This document shows, in pieces, positions 22,113-29,370 of a stretch of 64,000 nucleotides of DNA. How positions within the stretch are numbered: the first letter of the stretch is position 1; each line of letters opens with the position of its first letter. This stretch comes from Cryomorphaceae bacterium (GTDB lineage Bacteria > Bacteroidota > Bacteroidia > Flavobacteriales > ECT2AJA-044): the NCBI GenBank assembly GCA_017798125.1, contig CP059070.1, positions 2,418,001 to 2,482,000 of the forward strand. The letters run 5' to 3'. The position numbers and the translations under genes were made by a program. The notes under the pieces were generated by a model that saw only the letters and a list, made by a program, of their open reading frames with translations, was not told where the DNA came from and searched no databases.

Positions 22113-24179
22113 GTGAAGAAGAGACTTTACATAGCGATTTTGTGGATCTGCGCCTGCGGCGCGATGCAAGCTCAGCCGTTGGATTTGCGCATCGCACAAA
22201 ACAACTTTGAGCTCTTCAACTACGCTGAAGCCATTCGCTATTATGAGGAGTTCATGGTGCGCAAGGACACTTCCATCAAATACATCAACGCCATCCATGA
22301 ATTGGCGACGGCGTATCGCGTAAATGATCAAACTTTCAAAGCGGCTGAATGGTATGAGATCTACTTGGATCGTCAAGACACCTTGAAGATTGATCCCCTA
22401 GATTATTTCCATACAGCGCGTATGTATCAGGCCAATGGGGAAATTGGAAAGGCCAAAGAGTACATGAGTATGTTCCTGGAACGGAACATCAACGATACAC
22501 GGACTCGAGACTACACCGGTTTTGAACGGGACAAACTTGAATCCTTGATGGTGCAGTCCACAGACTATGAAATTGCGCCATTGAGCATCAATACGAATCT
22601 CGATGAGTTCAGCCCATACGTGTTCCAAGACAGCTTGGTCTTTGTCTCCAACCGAGCCAAAAGCTGGTCCGTCAAGCGCTCGTACCAATGGAACGAAACG
22701 CCGTATTTGGATCTATTCAACGCGGTTAAAAACGAAACTGGTCAATGGTCAGAAGTTGGGCCTTGGGACAAACGATTGAACACAAAGTATCATGAAGGTC
22801 CACTAAGCGTAACGGGAGACTATAAAGAACTCTACTTCACACGAAACAACTACGTCGACAACAAGTACCAAACCGGGGATGATGGCACCAATCACTTAAA
22901 GGTTCTGTACACTAAATGGGAAGATGATAAATGGGGTGAACCGGTTGAGCTTTTCTTCAATTCTGATGAATTTAGCTGTGGACACCCATCCATCTCGGAA
23001 CAGGGCGATAGACTTTTCTTCGCATCGGATATGCCCGGCGGCTTCGGTGGAACGGATATCTACTACATGGTTCGCTTTGCGAACCTCTGGAGTGAGCCGA
23101 TTAATTGCGGACCCAAGATCAATACCTCTGGAAACGAGATGTTCCCGTACCTCCACCCGAGCGGAACACTTTATTTTGCTAGCGATGGATTCTTCGGCCT
23201 TGGAGGCTTAGACCTCTTTGCAGCCAAGGAAACTAAGGGCCAATATGGAGAGGCCGTCAATATGGGTGCGCCCATTAATTCGAACCGCGATGATTTTGGT
23301 ATTTGGGTAGATGAAAGTGGTTCAGAAGGCTATTTCAGCACAAATCGGGACACCAGTATGCGGGATGATATTTACCGATTCCGGCTCAAGCCTACCCTAC
23401 TACTCAAAGTCCAAGTACGTGATCTCGAAACGGATTCATTGATTGAAAATGCCGACCTGACTCTGGCACCAGATCTCTCAATGGCCGATTCTACTGTAGC
23501 TCTGGATAGCCTAATTCAATGGCCGAATTACGCCAATGAATTGAGGGTAATGCCTCCGGGAATTCCACTGGCCTTTAGCGCCAGCTTGGAGGGGTATTTC
23601 GACACCACAGAAGTGGCTGAGCTCGTTTACAGGGGTATTCCTCGCGAAGAACAGGTCATGGTGGTCTACCTGCGTCCTATCCCGGAACCGGAGCCCATTC
23701 CTGAACCAGAGCCGCCCAAAGAAGTCATTATTCTGGCTCCTGAATTGGACAAAATTTACGCGGTTGGTGTGAAGATTGACATCAACCCGATTTACTTCGA
23801 TTTTGATCGATCTAATATACGTCCGGATGCAGCCGAAGAACTGGACAAGATCGTTCAAGTCATGAAAAAATATCCCGACATGGTGGTCGAATGTGGTTCA
23901 CACACCGATAGCCGGGGAAGAGACGCCTACAACCAACGCCTATCACAACGTCGCGCTGAATCCAGCGTGAATTACATCATCTCTCAGGGGATAGAAGCTG
24001 AGCGGATCTACGGAACCGGGTATGGAGAAACCAAACTCGTGAACCGCTGCTCCAACGGAGTCCCTTGTAGCGATGCTGAACACCAACTCAATAGAAGAAC
24101 CGAATTCATTGTCGTCCAAATGGGCGAAGGCTATGAATTGGAGGAAGAAGGAGACGAACAAGAAGAAGTTGACGAATGA
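22113..24179 (+). CDS. PorE-like OmpA-family outer-membrane protein (TPR, PD40 propeller, OmpA_C)
   Basis: 688 aa, GTG start two bases after the giant gene's stop. An N-terminal signal peptide ends near AMQA-Q (residue 20); the ICAC context leaves a lipobox possible but atypical. TPR-like helices cover about 25-120, and PD40/WD40-like propeller blades (SVTGDYKELYFTRN, RLFFASDMPGGFGGTD, LYFASDGFFGLGGLD) cover about 190-430. A carboxypeptidase-regulatory-like beta domain follows at about 435-520, then a Pro/Glu linker. A peptidoglycan-binding OmpA_C domain spans about 550-665 (YFDFDRSNIRPDA, HTDSRG, NQRLSQRRA) and is followed by an acidic tail. This architecture matches PorE, which tethers the type IX machinery to peptidoglycan in Porphyromonas; similar paralogues accompany SprF/PorP-type adhesin partners. 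In this operon it probably anchors or helps present the giant adhesin. Confidence 0.85.
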   Translation: MKKRLYIAILWICACGAMQAQPLDLRIAQNNFELFNYAEAIRYYEEFMVRKDTSIKYINAIHELATAYRVNDQTFKAAEWYEIYLDRQDTLKIDPLDYFHTARMYQANGEIGKAKEYMSMFLERNINDTRTRDYTGFERDKLESLMVQSTDYEIAPLSINTNLDEFSPYVFQDSLVFVSNRAKSWSVKRSYQWNETPYLDLFNAVKNETGQWSEVGPWDKRLNTKYHEGPLSVTGDYKELYFTRNNYVDNKYQTGDDGTNHLKVLYTKWEDDKWGEPVELFFNSDEFSCGHPSISEQGDRLFFASDMPGGFGGTDIYYMVRFANLWSEPINCGPKINTSGNEMFPYLHPSGTLYFASDGFFGLGGLDLFAAKETKGQYGEAVNMGAPINSNRDDFGIWVDESGSEGYFSTNRDTSMRDDIYRFRLKPTLLLKVQVRDLETDSLIENADLTLAPDLSMADSTVALDSLIQWPNYANELRVMPPGIPLAFSASLEGYFDTTEVAELVYRGIPREEQVMVVYLRPIPEPEPIPEPEPPKEVIILAPELDKIYAVGVKIDINPIYFDFDRSNIRPDAAEELDKIVQVMKKYPDMVVECGSHTDSRGRDAYNQRLSQRRAESSVNYIISQGIEAERIYGTGYGETKLVNRCSNGVPCSDAEHQLNRRTEFIVVQMGEGYELEEEGDEQEEVDE
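22150..22165 (+). repeat. Dispersed GAT-hairpin in the PorE-like signal peptide
   Basis: Arms GCGCC/GGCGC, loop TGC, then GAT. It codes ACGAM inside the leader, just before the predicted cleavage site. Confidence 0.6.
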
Positions 24180-24586
24180 TCTTTGTAATTGACGACGATT
24201 TAGGGTTTCAAATGGTTTTCAAGCGCCAATTCGAGCGTTTGGAATGGAATGAACCTGTGGAGACCTTCCAATACGCACATCAGGCTCTTGAGCGGTTGTG
24301 TGCAGAAGAACACAAGTGCGATAAAATGCCCACGCGCATTTTTCTGGATTTGGAAATGCCTGGCATGAATGGTTGGGCATTCTTGGAAGAGTTTCGAAAA
24401 CTACCCTGTGATTGTCGTGAGGACATCGAACTTTTTATCCTCAGTTCCAATAAGGATTTGAAAAGCATTGATCGTGCGGGGGAGATAAAAGAAGTGAAAG
24501 ATTACCTGGTCAAGCCACTTCGAATGGACACACTTCATCGTATATTAAATAACGGTTATACCGCTCAGAGTCCCTCCCTTTTCTAA
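24176..24586 (+). CDS. Single-domain response regulator (CheY-like receiver)
   Basis: 136 aa, receiver domain only. The acidic pocket is D6-D7-D8, the phospho-acceptor is D58 (in LDLEMPGMNG), the switch serines are S90/S91 and the conserved lysine is K113 in LVKPL. There is no DNA-binding or enzymatic output domain. The ATG overlaps the PorE-like gene's stop (ATGA), so the two are translationally coupled. No partner histidine kinase is visible in the window. An output by protein-protein contact, perhaps on the surface-protein machinery, is inferred only from the operon. Confidence 0.9.
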   Translation: MIFVIDDDLGFQMVFKRQFERLEWNEPVETFQYAHQALERLCAEEHKCDKMPTRIFLDLEMPGMNGWAFLEEFRKLPCDCREDIELFILSSNKDLKSIDRAGEIKEVKDYLVKPLRMDTLHRILNNGYTAQSPSLF

Positions 24587-24653
24587 AGCACTCGCATACT
24601 CTTTCCCTCTTAAAGAAAGTGTGTATTTCAATGGAATAAATGGAGATTAGAAC

Positions 24654-25484
24654 GTGAAATCCCTTAAGGACAATACTTTTGGCCACAAACCAACAAAGTG
24701 GCTCATCAAGAATATTGGATTTCTTCGATTTATCCATTTTTGGAATTACCTATTTTTTAGCAAACACATTGTTTTCGAACGCCAACTAAGAAGAGAAATT
24801 AAGCTTTTAGAGGGGCGCAGCACAATTGTTGATATTGGATGTGGAGATGGTCAAAACCTCCTGTCCCTGGCTCGGACATTTCCGGACCATCAATTTATTG
24901 GACTTGATAAATCTAAATCTTCATTAGACTTGGTCCAGAAGTACTGCGAGTATGCTAAAATAAAGAATGTGTCTACTCAATACGTTGACTTGGAGCAAGA
25001 ACTGGACCTTCCACCGGGGCAGATCTATTATTCTAACGCGGTATTTCCTTACGTACGAAACCCAAAACTTTACGATGGACTTCGGATGAACATTAAAAAA
25101 GGATGCCTTCTTTGTCTTCATCAACCCGTAAATGGTATTCATGAACTATCATTTCTTAAATGGTTAAAGAGTAGATATATCACGTACGATGACCAGAATT
25201 CCGGAATTGTTGAATCCTATTCTGAGTTCTTTTTGAAAATTGATAGAGCCGGATTTAATGTCCAAAAGCAAATTACCTCTAAGGGAAAGGCTGGTCGAAT
25301 TGGATTCGAACTATATTTTGTTCCACTCATAGTTCTAGTGAATCAAAAGATGATTCTCTCCATATTTTTTTGGTCCATAATCGTACTTCTTCTTTGCCCA
25401 TTATCTCTCCTTCTCCAGTTAGTTGATTTCTTGCATAAGCCTTCTCCCGAAAAAGCCAATGCAATATTTCTGGTACTTAATTAG
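24654..25484 (+). CDS. Class I SAM-dependent methyltransferase with C-terminal membrane segment
   Basis: 276 aa with a GTG start. Motif I is VDIGCGDGQN at about residues 61-70, followed by the acidic end of strand 2 (FIGLDKS), which is typical of Rossmann methyltransferases. The C-terminus has a long hydrophobic stretch (about 235-265), so the protein is likely membrane-anchored. The substrate is not recognisable. The gene is markedly richer in A+T than its neighbours and sits alone between them, which suggests transfer. There is a 67-bp gap upstream and a 115-bp gap downstream, so it is probably its own unit. Confidence 0.75.
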   Translation: MKSLKDNTFGHKPTKWLIKNIGFLRFIHFWNYLFFSKHIVFERQLRREIKLLEGRSTIVDIGCGDGQNLLSLARTFPDHQFIGLDKSKSSLDLVQKYCEYAKIKNVSTQYVDLEQELDLPPGQIYYSNAVFPYVRNPKLYDGLRMNIKKGCLLCLHQPVNGIHELSFLKWLKSRYITYDDQNSGIVESYSEFFLKIDRAGFNVQKQITSKGKAGRIGFELYFVPLIVLVNQKMILSIFFWSIIVLLLCPLSLLLQLVDFLHKPSPEKANAIFLVLN

Positions 25485-25568
25485 TCATTTGGCAATTAAT
25501 ACCAACGGCTTGTTATTCAATTGTGAATTTCGCTTCCAAGAGGTATACCAGCTCATATTGAAATATCT

Positions 25569-25591
25569 AATTTGCTATTTTAGAGCAAATT
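25569..25591. promoter_or_regulatory. Perfect 8-bp inverted repeat just upstream of the hydrolase
   Basis: AATTTGCT and AGCAAATT arms flank a 7-base spacer, ending 8 bases before the ATG at 25600. It could be an operator or a leader hairpin covering the AAAAGGAAATG start region. No T-run follows, so it is not a terminator. Confidence 0.4.
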
Positions 25592-25599
25592 AAAAGGAA

Positions 25600-26751
25600 A
25601 TGAGTCGCGAGCACCACCACCTTTTGCTCAGTAATCTCGCCTCCAAAAATCAGCGAGGTGAGCGTCGAATCAATCCGAAAAAGGCTGCTGAAAATGGCGC
25701 CTTGAGTTTTGGTCGCCCCCAGTTGGAATACAAGTATTCCGAGCGTTCCTTTGGACCGATGAATCCTTTGCGCGTGAGGCGATTCATTGGTCAGTTGGAT
25801 GAGACGATTTCCCGAAAGAAACACCGAGATAAACCCGTCGTCTTCTACATTCCTGGATGGAATCACAAAGCTTTAGTTACCCTAGACCTTTTTCGTGAGC
25901 TGAGTCATCGGTACTCCGGAGGTGCGCATCCTGCCGTAGGCAGCTTCATATTCTTTCAATGGATGACCGGAGAATTCAGCGACATCATCAATAAAAGGCA
26001 CCAAATCGATGATGGCGCCTGGGATCAGGCTCAGGAATGCGGCCAGATGTTGGAGCATTTGCTCATTGAAGTTTCGGATCATTTGAAGAGAAAGGGCATT
26101 CCCTTTTACTTGATGACGCACAGCTATGCGCATCAGTTTCTGAATAGTCTACTTCAGGTTTGGGGCGAAAACGATGAGTACGAGACCATATTCGACAAGG
26201 CCTTTCTTTTTGCTCCGGATATCACGTGGAAGTCCATGCATCAGAGCCCTGGGGGTAAAGGAGGCGTAAAACTGGTGAATCCCAATCAAGACCTGGGCGA
26301 TGATTATCGGCATTTCGACCTTACTCCACTCCAATACGTTGCAAAGCAAACTCATGTATTATCCTGCTCATGGGACTATCTGCTGCATCACTCGCAAAGC
26401 ATGAACTTGATGGAGGTGATGGATTATGCGGAAAAGAAAGACCTTCAAATCAAACCTGTGGATTACGTAGGGCTCGGAGTGAGCGCCTCTCTTTGGAAGA
26501 ATCCCGGGGTTCATTTACCCGAAGGCATTCAAGTGCACGAAGTATTTAATTTGCTCGAACCGGTTTATCAGAAAGTGGTACGCGATCAGGATCGGGTCGT
26601 GATGGAGTCCTTTTTTGAAGGCTCTGTCCCTAAGAACTTCCAATCGGCCCTTAAGGTCGCTTTGCGCGCTGGACGATGGGCGGATTTACACCGGTATGTC
26701 TTTCTCAGTGATGGGGTGCATCAATTTTTGAGGGAGGAGCTCAAACTCTAG
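25600..26751 (+). CDS. Alpha/beta-hydrolase-fold protein, conserved hypothetical
   Basis: 383 aa, no signal peptide. The strand-turn VVFYIPGWNHK (about residues 71-81) looks like the oxyanion strand. THSYAH (about 172-177) looks like the nucleophile elbow, but with T in place of the usual first Gly of GxSxG. Sequence after SPGGKGG and the C-terminal half resemble cytosolic esterase/lipase relatives, without a substrate clue. ATG chosen with AAAGGAAATG in front. Expression alone on the plus strand is likely; a minus-strand tRNA region follows. Confidence 0.6.
   Translation: MSREHHHLLLSNLASKNQRGERRINPKKAAENGALSFGRPQLEYKYSERSFGPMNPLRVRRFIGQLDETISRKKHRDKPVVFYIPGWNHKALVTLDLFRELSHRYSGGAHPAVGSFIFFQWMTGEFSDIINKRHQIDDGAWDQAQECGQMLEHLLIEVSDHLKRKGIPFYLMTHSYAHQFLNSLLQVWGENDEYETIFDKAFLFAPDITWKSMHQSPGGKGGVKLVNPNQDLGDDYRHFDLTPLQYVAKQTHVLSCSWDYLLHHSQSMNLMEVMDYAEKKDLQIKPVDYVGLGVSASLWKNPGVHLPEGIQVHEVFNLLEPVYQKVVRDQDRVVMESFFEGSVPKNFQSALKVALRAGRWADLHRYVFLSDGVHQFLREELKL
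25928..25943 (-). repeat. Dispersed GAT-hairpin in the alpha/beta-hydrolase gene
   Basis: Minus strand: arms CTGCC/GGCAG, loop TAC, then GAT. It codes HPAVGS, close to the reading found at 13610. Confidence 0.6.
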
Positions 26752-26766
26752 CTTGATTTTTGGGCA

Positions 26767-26799
26767 CAAAAAAAGCCCGCTTTCTGTGAAAGCAGGCTT
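26767..26799 (-). terminator. Rho-independent terminator (minus strand)
   Basis: Stem arms 26774-26784 and 26788-26798 pair with one mismatch around a TGT loop. Reading on the minus strand, a run of seven T follows (26768-26774). It lies immediately past the truncated tRNA-Asp 3'-end copy at 26802-26824. Confidence 0.7.
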
Positions 26800-26801
26800 C
26801 C

Positions 26802-26824
26802 GTGTTGGCGGTCTGGACGGGACT
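26802..26824 (-). repeat. 23-bp copy of the tRNA-Asp 3' end
   Basis: Identical to 26970-26992. It covers CCA, the discriminator base, the 3' acceptor strand and the start of the T-arm. The remaining tRNA body is absent; the sequence past 26824 does not fit a cloverleaf. It could be the relic of a tandem second tRNA or an attachment-site duplicate left by an integrated element. Confidence 0.7.
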
Positions 26825-26934
26825 ACCGCGCCTTCGGCGCCGTGGACCCAAGGTGGGGCGGTTCAATTCAATGACCCATCGCTACGCTCTTTGTTTTTAT
26901 TTCGAAAACCTGAATCAAGCTTCGGTTTTCTCCA

Positions 26935-26965
26935 TAAAAAAACCCATCCAATTTCTTGGATGGGT
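26935..26965 (-). terminator. Rho-independent terminator of tRNA-Asp
   Basis: Perfect 10-bp stem (26942-26951 with 26956-26965), TTTC/GAAA loop, followed on the minus strand by seven T. It lies 9 bases beyond the tRNA CCA end. Confidence 0.85.
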
Positions 26966-26976
26966 CATTGTGTTGG

Positions 26977-27050
26977 CGGTCTGGACGGGACTCGAACCCG
27001 CGACCCCATGCGTGACAGGCATGTATTCTAACCAACTGAACTACCAGACC
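26977..27050 (-). tRNA. tRNA-Asp (anticodon GTC)
   Basis: 74 nt. The acceptor arms GGTCTGG and CCAGACC pair, the D-arm contains AGTTGGTTAGAA, and the anticodon loop CTGTCAC gives GTC. The T-arm GCGGG-TTCGAGT-CCCGT is canonical. The discriminator is G and CCA is encoded in the DNA (26974-26976). A TATATTTG element lies upstream and a strong terminator downstream, so it is a single-gene transcript. Confidence 0.97.
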
Positions 27051-27090
27051 GTGTTCTAAAGAACGTTGCAAGCTTATCGCTTGCGGAGCG

Positions 27091-27098
27091 CAAATATA
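27091..27098 (-). promoter_or_regulatory. -7 element TATATTTG of the tRNA-Asp promoter
   Basis: Exact match to the Bacteroidota TAnnTTTG consensus, 41 bases before the mature tRNA 5' end. I see no clear TTG at the expected -33 spacing, so the upstream box is weak. Confidence 0.6.
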
Positions 27099-27150
27099 AA
27101 ACCTTTTTCTGAAGGTAAAAGCACGCGCTTTAAGTTTTTTGTGTCCCTGA

Positions 27151-27166
27151 GTGCCTGCGGCACGAT
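27151..27166 (+). repeat. Dispersed GAT-hairpin, intergenic, paired with an inverted partial copy
   Basis: Arms GTGCC/GGCAC, loop TGC, then GAT. An opposite-facing partial copy (GCCC/GGGC around GTA, no GAT) lies at 27178-27188. Together they form an inverted pair between tRNA-Asp and the hypothetical gene. Confidence 0.6.
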
Positions 27167-27196
27167 GCCTCTTAACAGCCCGTAGGGCCTATCGCA

Positions 27197-27979
27197 TCAA
27201 GGAGTCAGCATTTCGTAGCTGACAAAGTCAATTCCATTGAGTCGATCCGCGTAATGCTGATGGCTGATTCTCAGAAAGTAACGCCCCTTTTCCGTCAAGG
27301 TCCATTCGGGAATGTAGACGCGTAATAACCGATCGGTTTTACCGAGCTCATCGGCGTCCGCCACCCGGACTTCCTTTTCAACTTCCTTGACTCCTTCCGT
27401 GGGGTGAATCAGCTTGACTTTTAAAAACAGGCGGTCGAGGTCGAATCCTCGCTGTAAGCCCACGACGATATTCATTTTCTCCGGGTAGTCTCGTGTTTTT
27501 TCGATGCGCAAGAGCGCTACGTCTTTGTAGTACCAAATATCTCCGGTGAACTCCCGGAAATCTTCATTTTGCACCACGGGCTCAATCCCTTCCCTTCTGA
27601 AGGACCACTCTGCGTCAATCGTTGAATCCAACAATGAAGCACAAAGCGTATCATCCGCCAATAAGGGAAAATTCTTGACCAACATCCATCCGGTGTCCGA
27701 CACTGTTACCAAATCAAAAAGCGTATCTCGACCGATGCTGTACTGAACAACTACGTCTTGAGCTTCCTGAGTTTTGGAACAGCGCAAATAAATAGAACGC
27801 TCTTCAGGGCCAAAGGCCGCATGACAGTTCGGAGAAAAGGGTTCAGTAGGCAAAGAGTCCAAAACGGCAAGAAATACATTGACGGTTGAATCCACGGGTC
27901 GAATCAAAAGCGTATCTCCCTCTTGTGCAGATATCAAGGTAGATAGAAGTACTCCGAACAAGAGGAAAAGGCGTCTCAT
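27197..27979 (-). CDS. Secreted hypothetical protein
   Basis: 260 aa. N-terminal signal peptide MRRLFLLFGVLLSTLISAQ with a cleavage site near ISA-Q; no lipobox. The rest is predicted soluble and beta-rich, with no motif I recognise. The region around residues 150-225 has a faint GldH-like feel (a WYY...RIEKTRDYPEKMNI pattern), which I do not regard as sufficient to name it. Its ATG overlaps the stop of the DUF58 gene by one base, so it is cotranscribed and coupled with it. Confidence 0.6.
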   Translation of the reverse strand: MRRLFLLFGVLLSTLISAQEGDTLLIRPVDSTVNVFLAVLDSLPTEPFSPNCHAAFGPEERSIYLRCSKTQEAQDVVVQYSIGRDTLFDLVTVSDTGWMLVKNFPLLADDTLCASLLDSTIDAEWSFRREGIEPVVQNEDFREFTGDIWYYKDVALLRIEKTRDYPEKMNIVVGLQRGFDLDRLFLKVKLIHPTEGVKEVEKEVRVADADELGKTDRLLRVYIPEWTLTEKGRYFLRISHQHYADRLNGIDFVSYEMLTP

Positions 27980-28917
27980 CAGTACAGGCGTTGTCTTTTG
28001 AGCAAATATGGAAGGAGGACCTGTTGAAAGCCCAAGTTGATATCGGCGGGGATGAAATCGATGTGGTATTGGGCACAGCGCAATTCCAATTCCTTTTCCA
28101 AAGCCGTGATTTTCTTCACGTATTCCTCTTGAATTTCTCCGGCCTGAACCTTGATCTCTTCCCCACTCTCCATATCGACGAACTTGTAGGGTCGGTTCTC
28201 AAAGTCAAATTCGATTTCAGCAGCCCGGTCCACCACGTGGAAGAGCAGTACTTCGTGCTTGTTGTACTTGAGGTGTTGCAGGGCCTGAAAGAGTTCGTCC
28301 TGCCCTTCGGGAGAGGTGTCAAACATGTCACTAAACAGCACAATCATCGAGCGCTGATGGACTTTCTCTGCAATTTCATGTAGGGCCTGTACGGCAAAGG
28401 TTTCACGTCGCTGGGAAGCGTCGAAAGCGGTCAGTTGCTGCTCCAATTCGTGGTACAAAAGCTTGTGGTGGCGTGTGGTGGTTCGCGCTGGGGTGATGGT
28501 CCGAAGTTCGCTGTCGAAGAGTGCCAAGCCCACAGCGTCGCGCTGTCGCTTGAGAATATTCATCAAAGCGGCGGCCGCATATATGCTGAACTGCATTTTA
28601 TTGGGCTCTTCAATGTTGTGCTTCTTTCGGACCGGGAAGAACATGGATGAGCTTTGATCGAGGACCAAGTAGCATCGAAGGTTGGTTTCTTCTTCGTAGC
28701 GCTTAACAAAGAGCTTATCCGTTCGGGCGTAGAGCTTCCAATCAATGTGACGTGTGGATTCACCTGTGTTGTACAAGCGGTGTTCGGCAAACTCAACACT
28801 GAAGCCGTGGTACGGGCTTTTGTGCAAGCCGGTGATAAATCCCTCCACCACTTGTCGTGCCAAGAGCTCTAAGGAGCCAAAGTCACGCAAATACTCTTCT
28901 TTGATTTCTTCCGCCAT
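27979..28917 (-). CDS. DUF58 domain protein (von Willebrand A-like)
   Basis: 312 aa, cytosolic. RHIDWKLYARTDKLFVKRYEEE (about residues 56-77) is the DUF58 signature. The metal-site-like DQSSSM (about 88-93) resembles the D-x-S-x-S MIDAS of vWA folds, and VLFSDMFD (about 194-201) is the second acidic loop. DUF58 proteins often sit with MoxR ATPases and Bat proteins, but none of these is adjacent here. It begins 11 bases after the thioredoxin terminator's T-run on the minus strand, so it probably has its own promoter in that short gap. Confidence 0.85.
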   Translation of the reverse strand: MAEEIKEEYLRDFGSLELLARQVVEGFITGLHKSPYHGFSVEFAEHRLYNTGESTRHIDWKLYARTDKLFVKRYEEETNLRCYLVLDQSSSMFFPVRKKHNIEEPNKMQFSIYAAAALMNILKRQRDAVGLALFDSELRTITPARTTTRHHKLLYHELEQQLTAFDASQRRETFAVQALHEIAEKVHQRSMIVLFSDMFDTSPEGQDELFQALQHLKYNKHEVLLFHVVDRAAEIEFDFENRPYKFVDMESGEEIKVQAGEIQEEYVKKITALEKELELRCAQYHIDFIPADINLGFQQVLLPYLLKRQRLY

Positions 28918-28927
28918 TCAAACGAAT

Positions 28928-28960
28928 ATAAAAAAAGGGCTAATGTCGCCATTAGCCCTT
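28928..28960 (-). terminator. Rho-independent terminator after thioredoxin
   Basis: An 11-bp stem (28935-28945 with 28950-28960) with a 4-base loop, followed on the minus strand by a run of T. It separates the thioredoxin transcript from the DUF58 gene. Confidence 0.85.
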
Positions 28961-28978
28961 CTTCCTTAATTTTCCCTA

Positions 28979-29293
28979 TTATAACTGAGCATCCAATTTC
29001 CCTGCCAGTACTTCTTTCGGGGCCACTCCTACTTGCTTATCAACGACTTCACCGTTTTTGAAGACGAGAAGCGTAGGAATGTTGCGAATTCCGTACTTCA
29101 TGGAAATCTCGCTGTTGTTATCCACATTTACTTTACCGACGACCGCTTTGTCCGCGTAGTCGTTGGCCAATTCTTCGACGATGGGTCCTACCATGCGACA
29201 TGGTCCGCACCATTCTGCCCAGAAATCCACCAATACTGGTTTGTCCGAATTGATGATGGTATCGAAGTTGCTTTGATCTAATTCCAGTGCCAT
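28979..29293 (-). CDS. trxA: Thioredoxin
   Basis: 104 aa, normal length. The active-site WCGPC (about residues 28-32) and the cis-proline motif IPTLLVF are present, and no signal peptide is seen, so it is cytosolic. It reduces protein disulfides using thioredoxin reductase (not in the window). It is transcribed alone, with a consensus promoter at 29328-29357 and a strong terminator after it. Confidence 0.97.
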   Translation of the reverse strand: MALELDQSNFDTIINSDKPVLVDFWAEWCGPCRMVGPIVEELANDYADKAVVGKVNVDNNSEISMKYGIRNIPTLLVFKNGEVVDKQVGVAPKEVLAGKLDAQL

Positions 29294-29327
29294 GCTTTTA
29301 AACTTTTTAGGTGGCTCGTGAGCCGCT

Positions 29328-29357
29328 CAAAATTAACTCAATTAAACTAATCCGCAA
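29328..29357 (-). promoter_or_regulatory. Bacteroidota-type promoter of trxA
   Basis: On the minus strand TTG (29355-29357), exactly 19 bases, then TAATTTTG (29328-29335), a full match to TTG-N19-TAnnTTTG. Transcription should start near 29320, giving a leader of under 30 bases that includes the small inverted repeat GGCTC/GAGCC. Confidence 0.8.
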
Positions 29358-29370
29358 GGTCGCACTTTGT

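Noticed and set aside
26753-27059. Plus-strand ORFs of 85-92 aa over the tRNA region
   Set aside because: They cover the antisense of tRNA-Asp and its terminators.
27197-27979. Naming this gene gldH
   Set aside because: Only a weak resemblance in one segment, a length unlike the family and no lipobox.
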